A stretch of 64,000 nt of DNA from NCBI GenBank assembly GCA_030142905.1, contig JASJOG010000080.1, positions 1,397,001-1,461,000 of the forward strand, in the 5' to 3' direction. Source of the DNA: Heliopora coerulea (taxonomy: Eukaryota; Cnidaria; Anthozoa; Scleralcyonacea; Helioporidae). The translations under genes were made by a program, and so were the position numbers. The notes beneath the pieces were generated by a model. That model searched no databases. It was not told the origin of the DNA and saw nothing but the letters and a program-made list of their open reading frames with translations. How positions within the stretch are numbered: position 1 is the first letter of the stretch; every line of letters begins with the position of its first letter. Positions 34,728-46,637 of this stretch are shown here, one piece after another.

Positions 34728-36347
34728 ATGCCGACTTTTGGAAAGATAGATGAATACAACGAAAGCGAAGATTGGCGCCATTATGTCGAACGTCTTAACC
34801 ACTTCTTCGAAGCAAATGAAATCACAGACGACGCTAAACAGCGGTCAATATTCGTGGTTAGTGTTGGTGCAAAGACATAAAAATTGATCAGAAGTTTAGT
34901 AGCTCCAGAAGATCCGAAAGAAAAGAGCTACGCAGATATGGCAAAGTTGGTTCAAGAACACTTAAAGCCAAAGCCTTCAGTGATAGTTGAACGTTTCAAA
35001 TTTAACACTCGCGGTCAGCAACAAGGTGAGACCATTTCAGTATTTTTAGCTGAGTTAAGACGTCTCTCGGAGAATTGCGAATTTGGAGCGACTTTATATG
35101 AGATGTTGCGAGATCGTTTAGTTTGCGGGGCGAGTAACGATAAAATTCAACGACGCCTGTTAGTAGAACCCAACTTGACATTGAAAACAGCCATGGACTT
35201 AGCAATAGCCGTTGAAACATCCGAGAAAGACGCGCAAGATATACACAGCAATAATACCCCCAGCGGAAGCAGAGCGAATAAGTTAGAGAAACAGCTAAAG
35301 CACTCCAAAAGGCAAGATACAGGCAGGTCAGTCAAATGTTTTCGGTGTGATGGTAATCACCACTCTAGTGACTGCCGTTTTAAGAAAGCTAATTGCCACA
35401 CGTGCGGAAAAATTGGGCACATCTCCTGGGCTTGTTGATGTAAAGAGAAGAGAAAGTCTGGGGTAGGGAAACAACATGGGAAAAAGAAATCAGAGAAACC
35501 CATACCAACCCACCATCTAAGGGAAGAAAGAGAAAGTCACTCAGGAAATGAAGAAAGAAAAAGTCACTCAGAAAATGAAGGAAGAGCCACAGCATATTCT
35601 ATTTTCATGTTTAGCAGAGAAAGCCCATCTCCCTATAAAGTGAATGTTGCTGTAAATGGGTTCCCCATAGATATGGAACTTGGCACTGGTGCATCTCTGT
35701 CAGTCATGAGTGAGGAGATGTTTGCAAAGCTACATAGTAATGGTATATTACCTAAATTGCAAATGACAGAGACAGTACTCCGTTCTTACACTGGGGAGGA
35801 AGTTAAACCAAGAGGCAGCCTTGATGTCATAGTTTACTATGAAAACAAAGAATATAAACTGCCTTTACTCATTGTCAAAGGACATGAGCCAGCATTACTT
35901 GGTAGAAATTGGCTAAATAAGATAACATTGAATTGGCATGCAATCAAAAAGCTTTGCCCAGTAAACCAGCCCCTAGAAGAGGTAGTGGGAAAGTACCCAC
36001 AACTATTTGAAGAAGGGCTTGGTTCTTTAAAAGAGATAATAGCAAAGATCCACATAGATCCAACAGCAACATCAATAATTCACAAAGCCAGACCGGTTCC
36101 ATATGCATTGAGAGAAAAGATTGAACAAGATTTAGACAGGCTAGAAAAAGCAGGAACAATCCAGCCAATCCAATATTCAGAGTGGGCCACACCTATTGTT
36201 CCTGTGGTCAAACAAGATGGCACTGTTAGAGTTTGTGGTGATTATAAACTAACAGTGAACAAAGTCTCCAAGCTTGATGGATATCCAATCCCAAAATTAG
36301 ACGACCTCTACACAAGCTTGCAGGTGGCCAAACCTTTACAGAGCTAG
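34728..36347 (+). pseudogene. gypsy gag-protease-RT (first half), nonsense-broken
   Basis: The ATG at 34728 starts gag (MPTFGKID). The frame meets TAA at 34878-34880 and TGA at 35436-35438 and otherwise stays open to 36347. Gag ends in two CCHC-type zinc knuckles (CFRCDGNHH.., CHTCGKIGH..). The protease box reads ELGTGAS where DTGAS is expected, so the catalytic aspartate is lost. The first RT blocks follow (VVKQDGTVRVCGDY, LDGYPIPKLDDL). A single-base loss near 36312-36318 then shifts the frame. The TGA at 35436 falls where an arginine is usual, consistent with CGA to TGA. Confidence 0.82.
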
Positions 36348-36370
36348 ATCTCAGTCATGCTTATGAGCAG

Positions 36371-38702
36371 ATGTTAGTGAACAAGGACTCCAAGAAATAC
36401 TTGACAATGAACATGCGTAAAGGCTTCTACAGATATAACCACCTTCCCTATGGTATCGCTTCAGCACCTGGTATTTTTCAGAGAATGATAGAAGGATTGC
36501 TACAAGGAATACCCTGTGTAGGAGTTCTACTGGACAACGTTCTTATCACCAGTCCAACAGATTCAGAACATCTAAACAACTTAGACCAAGTTTTGAAACG
36601 TCTTTCAGATGCGGGTCTACGCTTTACGAAGAAGAAATGCCAGTACATGAAGCCATCACTTGAATGCCTGGGACACCGAGTGGATAAAGGAGGATTTCAT
36701 CCAGCTGAAGCTAAAGTTAAAGCTATCAAGGAAGCTCCAGCTCCGACCAACGTTACTGAACTGAATTAATTTCTTGGAATAGTTAACTTTTACGGGAAAT
36801 TTCTTCCTAACCTGTCATCGACTTTGGAACCTCTCCACGGGCTCCTTCGCAAGGAAAAACGTTGGACATGGAAAAGCTGTCAACAAAAAGCTTTCCAAGC
36901 AGATAAAGACCTGCTGCAATCATCCCGAGTATTAGTACATTATACGATCCCGCAAAGATAATCCTTTCGTGTGATGACTCTCCGTATGGCGTGGGTGCTG
37001 TACTAGCACACGAAATGGATGACGGTAGTGAGAAGCCGGTTGCTTTCGCATCAAGGTCACTCTCCAAACCTGAGAGAGGATACTCATACTAGATAAAGAA
37101 GCGCTAGCTGTTGTATTTGCTGTTAAGAAGTTTCACCAGTTCCTGTACGGTCGACACTTCATCATCTACACCGACCATAAACCACTGATTGGTTTGCTGA
37201 ACCCTGGTAAAGCCACACCGCCTATGGCAGCAGGTAAGATGCCAAGGTGGAATTTAACACTCCTAGCATACGAATACGAGATTATACACCGACCTGGTCG
37301 CCAGAATAAAAACGCGGACACCTTAAGTCGTTTACCACTCCCAGATACACCACAGTCGACACCAGTACCCGGTGACATACATCTGATGGAGGATCTTAAT
37401 GCAAGCCCAGTCGATGCAGTGAAAATCAAACAATGGACAGCTCGTGATCCGGTGCTTTCTCGAATCAAGCAGTTTGTACTCCAAGGTTGGCCTTCAGTTC
37501 TTGAAGACATCAAACTACAACCCTACTTCACACGGAAAAACGAACTAAGTGTCCACGCAGGATGACTATTGTGGAGGTCACGCGTCATCATACCACTCCA
37601 GGGGAGGGAAGAAGTGATGAAGATTCTCCACGACAGTCATCCAGGCATCGTTAGAATGAAAGGCATTGCGAGAAACCACGCTTGGTGGCCCAAGATCGAC
37701 TCCGCATTGGAAGAAAAAGTAAAAAGCTGCCAAGTATGTCAAGCACACCGGAAAATGCCAGCCCCGGCAACCCTGCATCCCTGGGAATGGCCAAACCGTC
37801 CGTGGACTCGAATACACATTGATTTTGCAGGCCCTTTCATGGGGAAGATGTTTTTTGTTATTGATGCCCATTCATAATGGTTAGACGTACACTGCCTTAA
37901 CTCCGCTACCACGGTAACAACGATCGAAAAGCTTAGAGCTACTTTTAGTGCACATGGACTACCCAAAGTTATAGTGTCTGACAACGGTTCCGTTTTTACA
38001 AACAACGATTTTAAGACTTTTACCCGGAGAAACGGGATACGCCATATAACTACAGCACCGTACCACCCATCCTCGAACGGATTAGTGGAAAGGGCAGCGC
38101 AGACCTTCAAACAGGGAATGAAGAAGCAAGGGAAGGGAAGCGTCGAAACAAAATTGGCTCGTTTCTTACTAAGTTATCGCACAACTCCGCATAAATCTAC
38201 CGGTGAAACACCAAGCCAGTTACGATGGGATCGCAATCTAAAGACACAGATAGATCTTTTGAAACCAAATACGGCGATGAAAGTCGAGCCAGTGCGAACT
38301 AGGCAGAAAAATCTACATGATCAACATAGTCGATCACGACGTTTGAGTGTAGGAGACGGAGTCCAAGCACGAAATTATTCGGGAAACCGAAAATTGTATC
38401 TCGGAACTATCGTACAACAAACTGGTCCCGTTTCTGCCAGAATCAAACTGCAAAAGGGTGATATTGTTCGGAGACACCACGACCAACTTTTGGCCCGAGA
38501 GAGTAAACCCATAGAAGAACTAATACCACCTTCGTTTGAGCCAGAGTTACCGTTCGGAAATAATGCACGTAGTGCGTCACCACAGCGTTGTAGTACCACA
38601 GTTACACAGTGTGGAGCAACACGACCTCAATCTACCGAAACACCAGAATTTGTAAGACGTTACCCGACAAGAGAACGTAAGCCGCCTGAACGCTACGAAT
38701 AA
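36371..38702 (+). pseudogene. gypsy RT-RNase H-integrase (second half), stops and frameshifts
   Basis: RT resumes near 36320 in a shifted frame (DLSHAY, LPYGIASAPGIFQ). The catalytic box reads LLDN instead of the expected Y-x-D-D, another lost aspartate. RNase H (about 36950-37330) is spread over more than one frame ([34 protein letters not shown]). Integrase has an intact HHCC zinc domain (about 37630-37745), HIDFAGP, then TAA at 37875-37877, then SDNGSVF and NGLVERA with the remaining acidic residues. The frame ends TAA at 38700-38702. Other stops lie at 36766-36768 and 37563-37565. Confidence 0.8.
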
Positions 38703-38790
38703 TCAGATTTAAGTCTAAGAATTTTCTTTAGTTTTCTGTTTTTAGCTCGAATGACATATTGGATACATGTTAGGAACTAGGTCGGAGGAA

Positions 38791-38907
38791 TGTGGAACCC
38801 TGAACACTAGTGACGTCACATCACGCCACGATGTCAATTTCAGTTTTCGCTGTGATACTTTAGTGTGTGTTGTGTTGAGTTAATAAATAAAAGGTTTATA
38901 CACCACA
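38791..38907 (+). repeat. 3' LTR of the gypsy element
   Basis: 117 bp, TGTGGAACCC to CACCACA, with AATAAATAAA (38882-38891) as polyadenylation-type signal and TGACGTCA (38811-38818), a CRE-like palindrome, in the U3-like part. Confidence 0.65.
38811..38818. promoter_or_regulatory. CRE-like palindrome in the gypsy LTR
   Basis: TGACGTCA is the consensus cAMP-response element. Its position early in the LTR fits a promoter element, but one 8-mer is weak evidence. Confidence 0.3.
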
Positions 38908-39008
38908 CCTTCTTTTCTCTTCCTTTCCTTTCCCTTTCATTTCCTTTTCTTTCTCTTCCTTTCCTTCCCTTCCCTTCCTTTCTTTTTCCTATCCTTTCCT
39001 ATCCTATC
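38908..39008. repeat. polypyrimidine tract between gypsy LTR and CR1 LINE
   Basis: About 100 bp almost entirely C and T (CTTTCC, TTCCC and CCTAT units). Similar TTTTCCTTTCC sequence resumes after the LINE at 43940, so the LINE probably inserted into this tract. Confidence 0.7.
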
Positions 39009-39020
39009 CAAGATGGCGGC
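39009..39020 (+). promoter_or_regulatory. YY1-like site overlapping the ORF1 start codon
   Basis: CAAGATGGCGGC matches the YY1 consensus as I know it and contains the ORF1 ATG (39013-39015). It lies at the very 5' end of the LINE, directly after the pyrimidine tract. Confidence 0.5.
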
Positions 39021-40623
39021 CGTAGGCGAGATTTGTAACAGTAGCGATCGCTCGAAAAAGATTGGCGGTAAAAAGCAAAATAAGTTGAAATCTAAAGGTG
39101 GAAAAGGTTTATTTATTGCCAAGGATACAGAAATAGATCATATTGATGCACAGCTCGTTGAAGAGACGGTTAAAATACGTTTTATCAGTGACAACGCTGT
39201 TCCGATTAACAATTCAGAGTTTCGTATGGAACCAAACAAACAAGTGATCTCCAAACATGGACTTAACGAGCAGACCAACGACAGGAATAAAGGAAGGAAT
39301 GCTGTGATTGACGACAATCTACAACCAGATCCCAGAAAGAATACGAATCAAAACAGCGAAATTGGTTCCAACACGCACGACCACGTGGAAACTTTGCTCG
39401 AGCCATCACAAACAAATTTCACTTCTCAAGCATGCGACAGATGTCTTCAAAACGAGAAGGAATTAAGCTGCATGAAGGATCAAATGATAAAAATGAACAA
39501 TCTTCTCGACAAATTATTAGCTAAACAGAGGAACGATGATCCAAATGCAGAGTCTGATGATATCATAAACAAACTGCAAGAAGACAATTTCATAATGGCG
39601 GACAAGATCAAAACCCTCCAAACGGTCGTGGAAGAAACCATCAAGGAAAACGCACAGATAAAGTCCATCTTAGGCATTAAACAAAACGAGTGGTTAAAAA
39701 TAGAGAACAATAAGAGATTGACATGAGAAAGCACTGTGCGAGATGAATCTATCCGACTTGAAACCTCAAATCGATATGCTTCTCTTGAAGTTGAAGAGAT
39801 CGAACTATCAAGCCAAACACAAATGTCCCATGAACCAGATACAAGCAACAACCTACTACCCGGAAACCAAAATGGTGAGTCAAATAAATGCTTCTCCACC
39901 CAGCTAAACAATTATCGAGAATCTCAGAGAAAAAATTTCAATGCACTAAATCAAGAAGGAAACATCAGCGAAGACCACAAATTGAAAGGCAACTCCTTGC
40001 CCAAAGTGCTTGTTTTGGGTGACTCAATGATAAAGAACATTGATCAAAACAAAATTTCAAGAGCTGCTCAAGCCAAAGCTTTATGCCGATCATATCGAGG
40101 AGCAAGAATCGAGCAAATAAATCAACAATTTAAAGAGGAATTTAGTGGAAGATGTGAGAAAATGCACAGCATTATTTTACATGCTGGAACAAACAATCTT
40201 GTGGATGAAGAAGTTAAAAAATCAGTGGACAAAATGGAAACACTTGTTATGGAATCAAAGGAAAAAGCAAAGAATGTTGCTGTTTCAAGTGTTGTTATGA
40301 GGTATGACAAAAAGGTTCCTTCTGACAAAATTATTAAATTTAATAATGCTTTAATTGATTTATGCAAGAAGCATAAAGCAACATTTATTAACAATAATAC
40401 TATAAATAGAAATATGCTTAACCGGTCAAATCTACACCTCAGTCAAAGTGGTGATCGATCTCTTTGTAAAGCATTTTGTCATTACCTTAGATCAATCAGG
40501 CCAAGCAACATTAGTGTAAATTATAGAAGCAATGATTTTTTTCGAACTGTCCAACACTGGCAGAATCGCCTAAGAGACTGGATAAACCATCTGAAGAATG
40601 TTTACCACATTACCAGGAAATAG
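39013..40623 (+). pseudogene. CR1 ORF1: coiled coil and GDSL/SGNH esterase, one TGA
   Basis: One frame of 537 codons with TGA at 39724-39726. The N-terminus is lysine-rich. About 39430-39720 is heptad-like and probably a coiled coil (KMNNLLDKLL, INKLQEDN). The second half is an SGNH hydrolase: GDSM (about 40020-40031), HAGTNN (about 40181-40198), and a final LHLSQSG block (about 40435-40455) that supplies the histidine. Esterase domains are known in ORF1 of some CR1 elements. The start was chosen because it is the first ATG of the element and lies in the YY1-like site. Confidence 0.82.
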
Positions 40624-40776
40624 GCAGTGAAGTATTAGAAACAAACATAAGTAACAATTTTCCCAATGATATGAAATCCTTTTATGATAATATGAATAAT
40701 GTGAACAGCAACCTTTTTTTATTGCAATGACCTATTAAGCAACCTTAAATCTTTTTCAAAACAACGGGGATTTAAA

Positions 40777-43598
40777 ATGGCATTTCTGAATATTATGAGT
40801 TTACCCAAAAAACTCAATGAAATTATTTACATAATGTCACAAAATTACCTAGATTTATTTGCTCTCAATGAAACCAGGCTTAGTCCAGCTATAACTGATA
40901 ATATGATTAATATACCTGGCTATGATATTGTCCGAAATGATAGAAGTAGAAATGGAGGTGGTGTATGTATCTACCTGCGTAGCTCTTTAAACTACCAGAT
41001 AAGACATGACATTGTACCAACAGATTTTGAAGCAGTTTGTATAGAAATAACCAAACCTCACAGTCGGCCTTTCATAGTTGTCGCTGTTTACCGAACACCA
41101 AATGCTTCCCCTGAATTTTTTAGCCATTTTGAAAATTTGATACATACTATTGATAATGAAAATAAAGAAATTTGTATCCTTGGAGATCTGAATTGTGATT
41201 TGATCAAAACAAATTTAGATCAACCAACTAAGACACTAATATCATTATTAGAAACCTACCAATTAACTCAACTAATAAATGAAGCCACACGAGTGACTAT
41301 GACCTCCTCTACCCTCGTTGATCATTTCATAACAAACATGCCAGAGAAAATTTGCAAGTCTGGTGTAATCCACACAGGAATAAGTGACCATAGCCTTATT
41401 TTTGCTATAAGGAAAATCAACATCACTCAGAGCGAAAAACAAAATATCACTGATATTAGAAACATGAAAAACTTTAACAAAAATCTGTTTCTACAAGACT
41501 TATCACATCAGACATGGGATTATGTATATTTCTTTGCAGATAGCCCAGATAGTATGTGGGATGTTTGGAGAGAATTATTTTTAGAAATTCTTAACAAGCA
41601 TGCTCCCATCCAGAAGAAGAAAATCAAATCAAAATCAGTTCCCTGGATAACAAAAGATATTAAAAAACTGATTAACATAAGGGATAGGTTAAAAAGAGTA
41701 GCCATGATCTCCAAACTCGAAAAAGACTGGGTTGCTTATAGGAAAGTGAGAAATGAGACAACCACTCGACTTAGGCAGGCCAAAGTTAATTATTTTTCCA
41801 GTAAAATTTCAGCAAATAAGAAAAATCCAAAAGCTGCTTGGAAGGTAATAAATAGTCAACTAGGTAAATATAATAAGAAAACAATAGTAAATGAATTGAA
41901 TATAGATAAACAGAAGTTGACAAACCAATGTGATATTGCAGAGGCTTTTAATGATTACTTTTCAAATATTGGACCAAATCTTGCTGAAGAGATTGGTACA
42001 ACCAATTACCATTATAAACAATTCATTAAGACAACTAAATCTGAGTTTACTTCATTCAAACCAGTTACTGTAAATAACGTGTGTCAGTTACTATCCAATT
42101 ATCGGGTAATAAGTCTACTGGAATTGATAAAATATCCAGTAAAATTATGAAAATTGCAGCACCCATGATTTCAGATTCGCTAACATACATTTTCAATCAA
42201 AGTATTACTTTATGCACCTTCCCCAATGACTGGAAAATGGCAGAAGTAATTCCACTTTTTAAAAATGGTAATCGAAACCTACCAGGTAATTATCGGCCTA
42301 TTTCAATTCTACCTGCCATAAGCAAAGTCATGGAACGAATTATCTACAACCAAGTACATGATTATTTACAAACAAATAATCTGTTTTCTGAACATCAGTT
42401 TGGCTTTCGTGAGCTCTATTCAACTGCTACAGCCTTACTAGATTGTACTAATGACTGGTACATAAACATGGATAGAAAATTGTTTAATCTTATTGTATTC
42501 ATAGACCTAAAAAAGGCCTTTGATACTGTTAACCACCAAATTTTACTGGATAAGTTATCACTATATGGAATCAAAGGTAATGCTTACTCCCTTCTTAAGT
42601 CCTACTTAACTAATCGTAAACAGAAATGTGAAGTGAATGGATCTATCTCATCTGAATGTAATATTAAATGTGGAGTACCGCAAGGCTCTATTTTGGGTCC
42701 CCTGTTCTTTTTGCTTTACATAAATGATCTGCCATCATGTCTTGCTCAAACTAAACCCCGGTTATTTGCAGATGATACAAATATTACAGCAGCTGGTAAC
42801 TCACTGAATGAGGTTGAGGATGCAGTGAATTCAGATTTAGAAAGACTTCGGAAATGGCTTATGTCAAACAAACTCAGCCTGAATGTTGCAAAAACTAAAT
42901 TTATGTTAATTGGGACTAAACCAATATTAAATAAAATTTCTGATAAACAACCTATAATCAATATCGAGGATAAACAAATTGAACAAGTCTCTGAAAGCAA
43001 AATTCTAGGCGTAATTCTTGACCAGCATTTGTCTTGGAAAAGCAATACTGACAACATATGCAAGAAAGTATCATCTGGAATATATGCCCTTAAACGTTTG
43101 CGAGATTTTGTTGATCAAAACACAATTCGGTCAGTATATAATGCTATTATTCAACCCCACTTTAACTACTGCTCTGAAGTTTGGAATGTATTTGGAGAGA
43201 CACAATCCACACGCCTTCAGAGACTTCACAACAGAGCTGCTCGAATTATAGCAAATGTACCTAATGAGGTAAACCAAGAAACTGTTCTGAGCATGCTGGG
43301 GTGGGAACCTCTAAAAGAACAACGAATTAAAACTAAAGCCAAAACAATGTTTAAAATATTAAATAACTTGGGACCACACTGCCTCAGTGAACTCTTTACA
43401 TTCAAAAATGAATTGATAAAATACAATCTTCGGAACAACTCAGGCACACTTTGTTTGCCTAAACCTTGTACAAACAATATGAAAAAGAGCTTTATGTTTA
43501 ATGGGGGTTCAATATGGAATTCATTACCAGAAGAGCTTAGAGCGACAAAATCATTTACTTGTTTTAAAAGAAAACTTGCTGCTCATACTATTCTCTAG
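40777..43598 (+). pseudogene. CR1 ORF2: APE endonuclease and RT, one frameshift
   Basis: The endonuclease is in 40777-42150 (FLNIMSLP, LNETRL, LGDLNCD, SDHSLIF). The RT is in the frame that opens at 42081 (NYRPISILP, FGFRELYS, DLKKAFDTVNH, PQGSILGPLFF, and the catalytic box F-A-D-D at about 42766-42777). A one-base loss near 42099, at a short A run, separates the frames. The C-terminus continues to TAG at 43596-43598. The ORF1 stop (40623) and the first ATG (40777) are 150 bp apart, and no earlier ATG is open in frame. Confidence 0.83.
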
Positions 43599-43859
43599 CC
43601 TAAATTCAGAGGATACAACTGTAAATAGAACAATCATAAACTTATAATTATATTACTTTCAATCTTTGAACTCTTTCTCTCATGAACTTTTTCTAGTGTA
43701 ATAGTAATCCCTAATGATTTTATCTTCTGTATTATAATAATTTCTAAAACTTTTGTAACAATTTACTATACTTTTGTAGTAGCTTATAATGTTCATGTGC
43801 ACGCCCATCGTGGAAATCAGTTTCATACTGACGATGTTAGCGTGGGTAAATAAAGTTCT

Positions 43860-43860
<1 letters not shown>

Positions 43861-43939
<79 letters not shown>
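43861..43939 (+). repeat. (CTAT)n LINE tail
   Basis: About 20 perfect CTAT units follow the LINE 3' UTR. Confidence 0.9.
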
Positions 43940-43941
<2 letters not shown>

Positions 43942-44014
43942 CTTTTCCTTTCCTTTTGCTTTACTTTACTTTATTTTACTGTGCACTATCTTTTAACTCT
44001 TTCAGAATTCAGAG

Positions 44015-44263
44015 ATGTCCAATTATTGTTGTCCTGCCTGCGATCAGCAGTTTTCCCAGGTCGAGGCAGCTTTAAATCACGTCAACTTTCACAGCATTGG
44101 TCAGCGAGGCTGTGTTGTGCCCGGATGTTGTCGCACGAATCCGTACCATTTATGAAAACACACCTCGCGAAGTCATCCTTCATCCTGCAACTACCATTGT
44201 TCTGCCTGCCCTAGAGTTTTTGTCCATCAGTGTCATTTGTCGCAGCATTTAAGAGATAAACAC
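44015..44263 (+). pseudogene. three-finger C2H2 zinc-finger reading frame with one stop
   Basis: The ATG at 44015 opens a frame with CPACDQQF...NHVNFH (finger 1), CVVPGCCRTN...H (finger 2) and CSACPRVF...HLRDKH (finger 3). TGA at 44153-44155 lies inside finger 2 where HLRKH is usual, consistent with CGA to TGA. After finger 3 a GTGGGT donor-like sequence (44264) is present, so this may be a first exon. It could be a host zinc-finger gene or the N-terminus of a transposon-linked protein; I cannot name the family. Confidence 0.55.
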
Positions 44264-44662
44264 GGTGGGTCTCGTTTTATTTTGCTTTTTTACACAAAAA
44301 TCGTTCATCAGCGTTGGAGTACAGTGCATTAGTAGTGTGCCCGATGGGATTTCAGGGGAGAAAACCAACTCCCCTGACGGTTTTGAATCCTTCTTAGAAT
44401 TCTGAAGTAGCCATTGTGTAAGTTGCCACGAACGATCAAATATCAAATGCTTCATGGAAGCACGACGGTTGAGGTTTTGATTTACCTACTAGTGTTTTCA
44501 ATAAAACCTCAGGCCAATTCTTTTTTCCCGTTTTGATTTATGTCATGCCTTCGTATGCGAGTAAGTGAAACCCTAGATAATGGTAAAAATAGGATTCAAT
44601 TTACATCAATTCCGATAGGTTGCTCATTATTGTGACTTGTTCTTTGTCCATCAGTGCGTGGC

Positions 44663-45227
44663 CAGTGGCGGATCCAAGGGGATTAAGGGGGTGTAACACC
44701 CTCTCTTGAGCCACAAAACAGTGTTGAGATTCCTCGCCATAATTTCCATGTTTCCATATTGAACTTGACTCGCATCTTTTTTTTTCTTAAATTGTGCACC
44801 TTATATAGGTGATAAAGGAACGACCATCCCTTAAAAAGCTATGTTCGATAAGTTTATGTAAAGTTAGTGATTAATAGTAATTGTAAAAGTAGGCGTAGTG
44901 ACAATCTAAAATCGGACTCGGGTTACACTGACAATGCTTGTAATTAGATTAGGGTGTAAGTTCGTGTTGAAAGGAGTGTGACAAAAAAGCTTTGGGCTCG
45001 TCTGACGGAGCAAACATCGTGTAGTACGAACAAGTTGAGAATTATATGGTTTTAAAAAGGATAGATTTAGTCGCATCGATTGCGCTCAAAGTAAATCGGG
45101 AACCAGAACAGAATCATCGAGAGTTCTGCGACAAGCTACAATAATCAAAGGCATGGCATCTAAAAAGCCTGGAACTCCAACTGGGCTACGACACTCCCCC
45201 TTCCACAAAGTCCTAGATCCGCTCCTG
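44663..45227. mobile_element. hAT-like MITE with exact 5-bp target duplication
   Basis: The left end CAGTGGCGGATCC and right end (reverse complement CAGGAGCGGATCT) form a terminal inverted repeat. The flanks are GTGGC on both sides (44658-44662 and 45228-45232). It is 565 bp with no coding capacity. It shares the CAG...CTG layout with the elements at 20840 and 52748. Confidence 0.6.
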
Positions 45228-45232
45228 GTGGC

Positions 45233-46262
45233 GTGCCCTTTCCCGAAATTATTACAAGTTACTGCATAACAATGAACTAATCTTACTCTATCGCCGCTGT
45301 TGCGTCTTGACACTTCTCGCAATTTTTTTTAACTGCATGGATTAACATGACTCGAACATTATTGTGCGATTTGATGGATTTTAGATAAGGATCTATACGG
45401 TGGTAAGGGGTTCAAACTTTCAGACTTGAATAGGTTTACGAATTCTACTAACATATATCATGTATCTGGGTTGTCCGCCCTTACCATAAACCCTGCGTAC
45501 ACCACGGTAGCGCATCAACCGATCATTCGGAATGAATATAATCAAACATTTCGGAATAGTGGAACATTGAGCATTGAATTAGTTTAACTAACAACGCTTC
45601 AAATCACGTTTCCTTATATATCCACATAGTTTTGTTAATTTGTCCTTTTCGAGGAGTAATGTGTTCTGAGAGGAACTTAATCAATGATCATCTACGTAAT
45701 AGCCAAAAATAGGTGGTATAAATATGGTGTTTTGACAACTTCAATGTTGAAAACTTATTAGTTTTAAGTACTGCTATCCAGCAAGTATCAAAAATCTTGC
45801 GAAAAATTTAATATTACCTGTTCACTTTGTTTCACCATTGAAAATAAATCCCCGCAGGGCTTTCTTTGAAATCTGTTGTCTTCTCCAAACCGTCTGCTAT
45901 TATACACAACAACAACAGCATGTACCTAATTCCTTGTTAAATAGTAGAATCTTCTTTTCAATACCTTGTAAATAATGTAATACGGTGGTAAATATATATA
46001 TATATTTCGTTGTTGTTGTTTGTTATTATACAAGATGGAGATTGCAGATCTTGCATGTCATCAACGCTTAATAGATTGAAGGGAAGACGGTCATGAATTG
46101 TCTTTTCTTTTGCAGCTATTATACCTGTAACAACACAAGTGATGCCTTACTTGTCACCAATACGGTATGGAAGAGATGAAGACAGCTTGTTCCATGTTAC
46201 TTCGTAGTTTTCAACGCTAAACGTGCATCATATACTTGGTACAGGAGTGCATTGCGAGCAGA
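45233..46262. other. no gene recognised
   Basis: AT-rich sequence with a short (TA)n run at about 45992-46006. No exon signature upstream of the OAS-like gene except as noted below. Confidence 0.4.
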
Positions 46263-46277
46263 ATGTCTGCAATGAAG
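46263..46277 (+). CDS. OAS: possible first coding exon of the OAS-like gene
   Basis: The ATG at 46263 gives MSAMK and runs into a GTAATC donor in phase 0, which would join in frame with the exon at 46638. Five codons are too few to prove anything; included because phase and position fit. Confidence 0.25.
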
Positions 46278-46637
46278 GTAATCAAAACTCATTTTTCACT
46301 CCATTATCACATAAGTGAAGCAATTTGTCTGTTTCGTCTGTCATTGTCTATGCTTCAAGGTAAGAGACCAAAATTATCTCTTCGCAACAATTTGACTCGC
46401 AAAAAACGCCTTTTGACTGCACTTCCAAGCCGAGTTTACCATTAGTCAGTAATAGCGTCACCACTCAGAATCAAATCAAATTGTTTTCAACTGAAAACCT
46501 GAGTATTATTCTCGAACTTTACAGTAAGACTTAGTTGAAGTGTATTTACTATTCGTTGACGGAACGTGAGGTGTGTACTAAAAACAGAGGTCCGATATTT
46601 CACTAGCACAGGTTCATTGCTAGCAGGTTGCTAGCAG

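Larger units (their letters stand above)
34577..38907 (+). mobile_element. Ty3/gypsy retrotransposon, degenerate
   Basis: Left: an LTR remnant (34577-34628), then TTGGCGACGAGG (a likely primer binding site), gag, and pol with protease, RT, RNase H and integrase in gypsy order. Right: a 3' LTR (38791-38907) after a purine run GTCGGAGGAA. The LTR 3' ends agree (TTATACACCACA), but the upstream half of the 5' LTR is unrelated to the 3' LTR, so it has been lost or replaced. Confidence 0.88.
39009..43939 (+). mobile_element. near-full-length CR1-type LINE with two ORFs and (CTAT)n tail
   Basis: ORF1 has a coiled coil and a GDSL/SGNH esterase-like domain; ORF2 has an APE endonuclease and RT. The 3' UTR ends AATAAAGTTCTT and a long (CTAT)n tail at 43861-43939. 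Only one nonsense codon and one frameshift are visible, so it is a recent insertion. Confidence 0.87.

Noticed and set aside
43789..44214. Plus-strand frame with a repeated SIYL segment
   Set aside because: The repeat is only the (CTAT)n LINE tail translated; no independent support.
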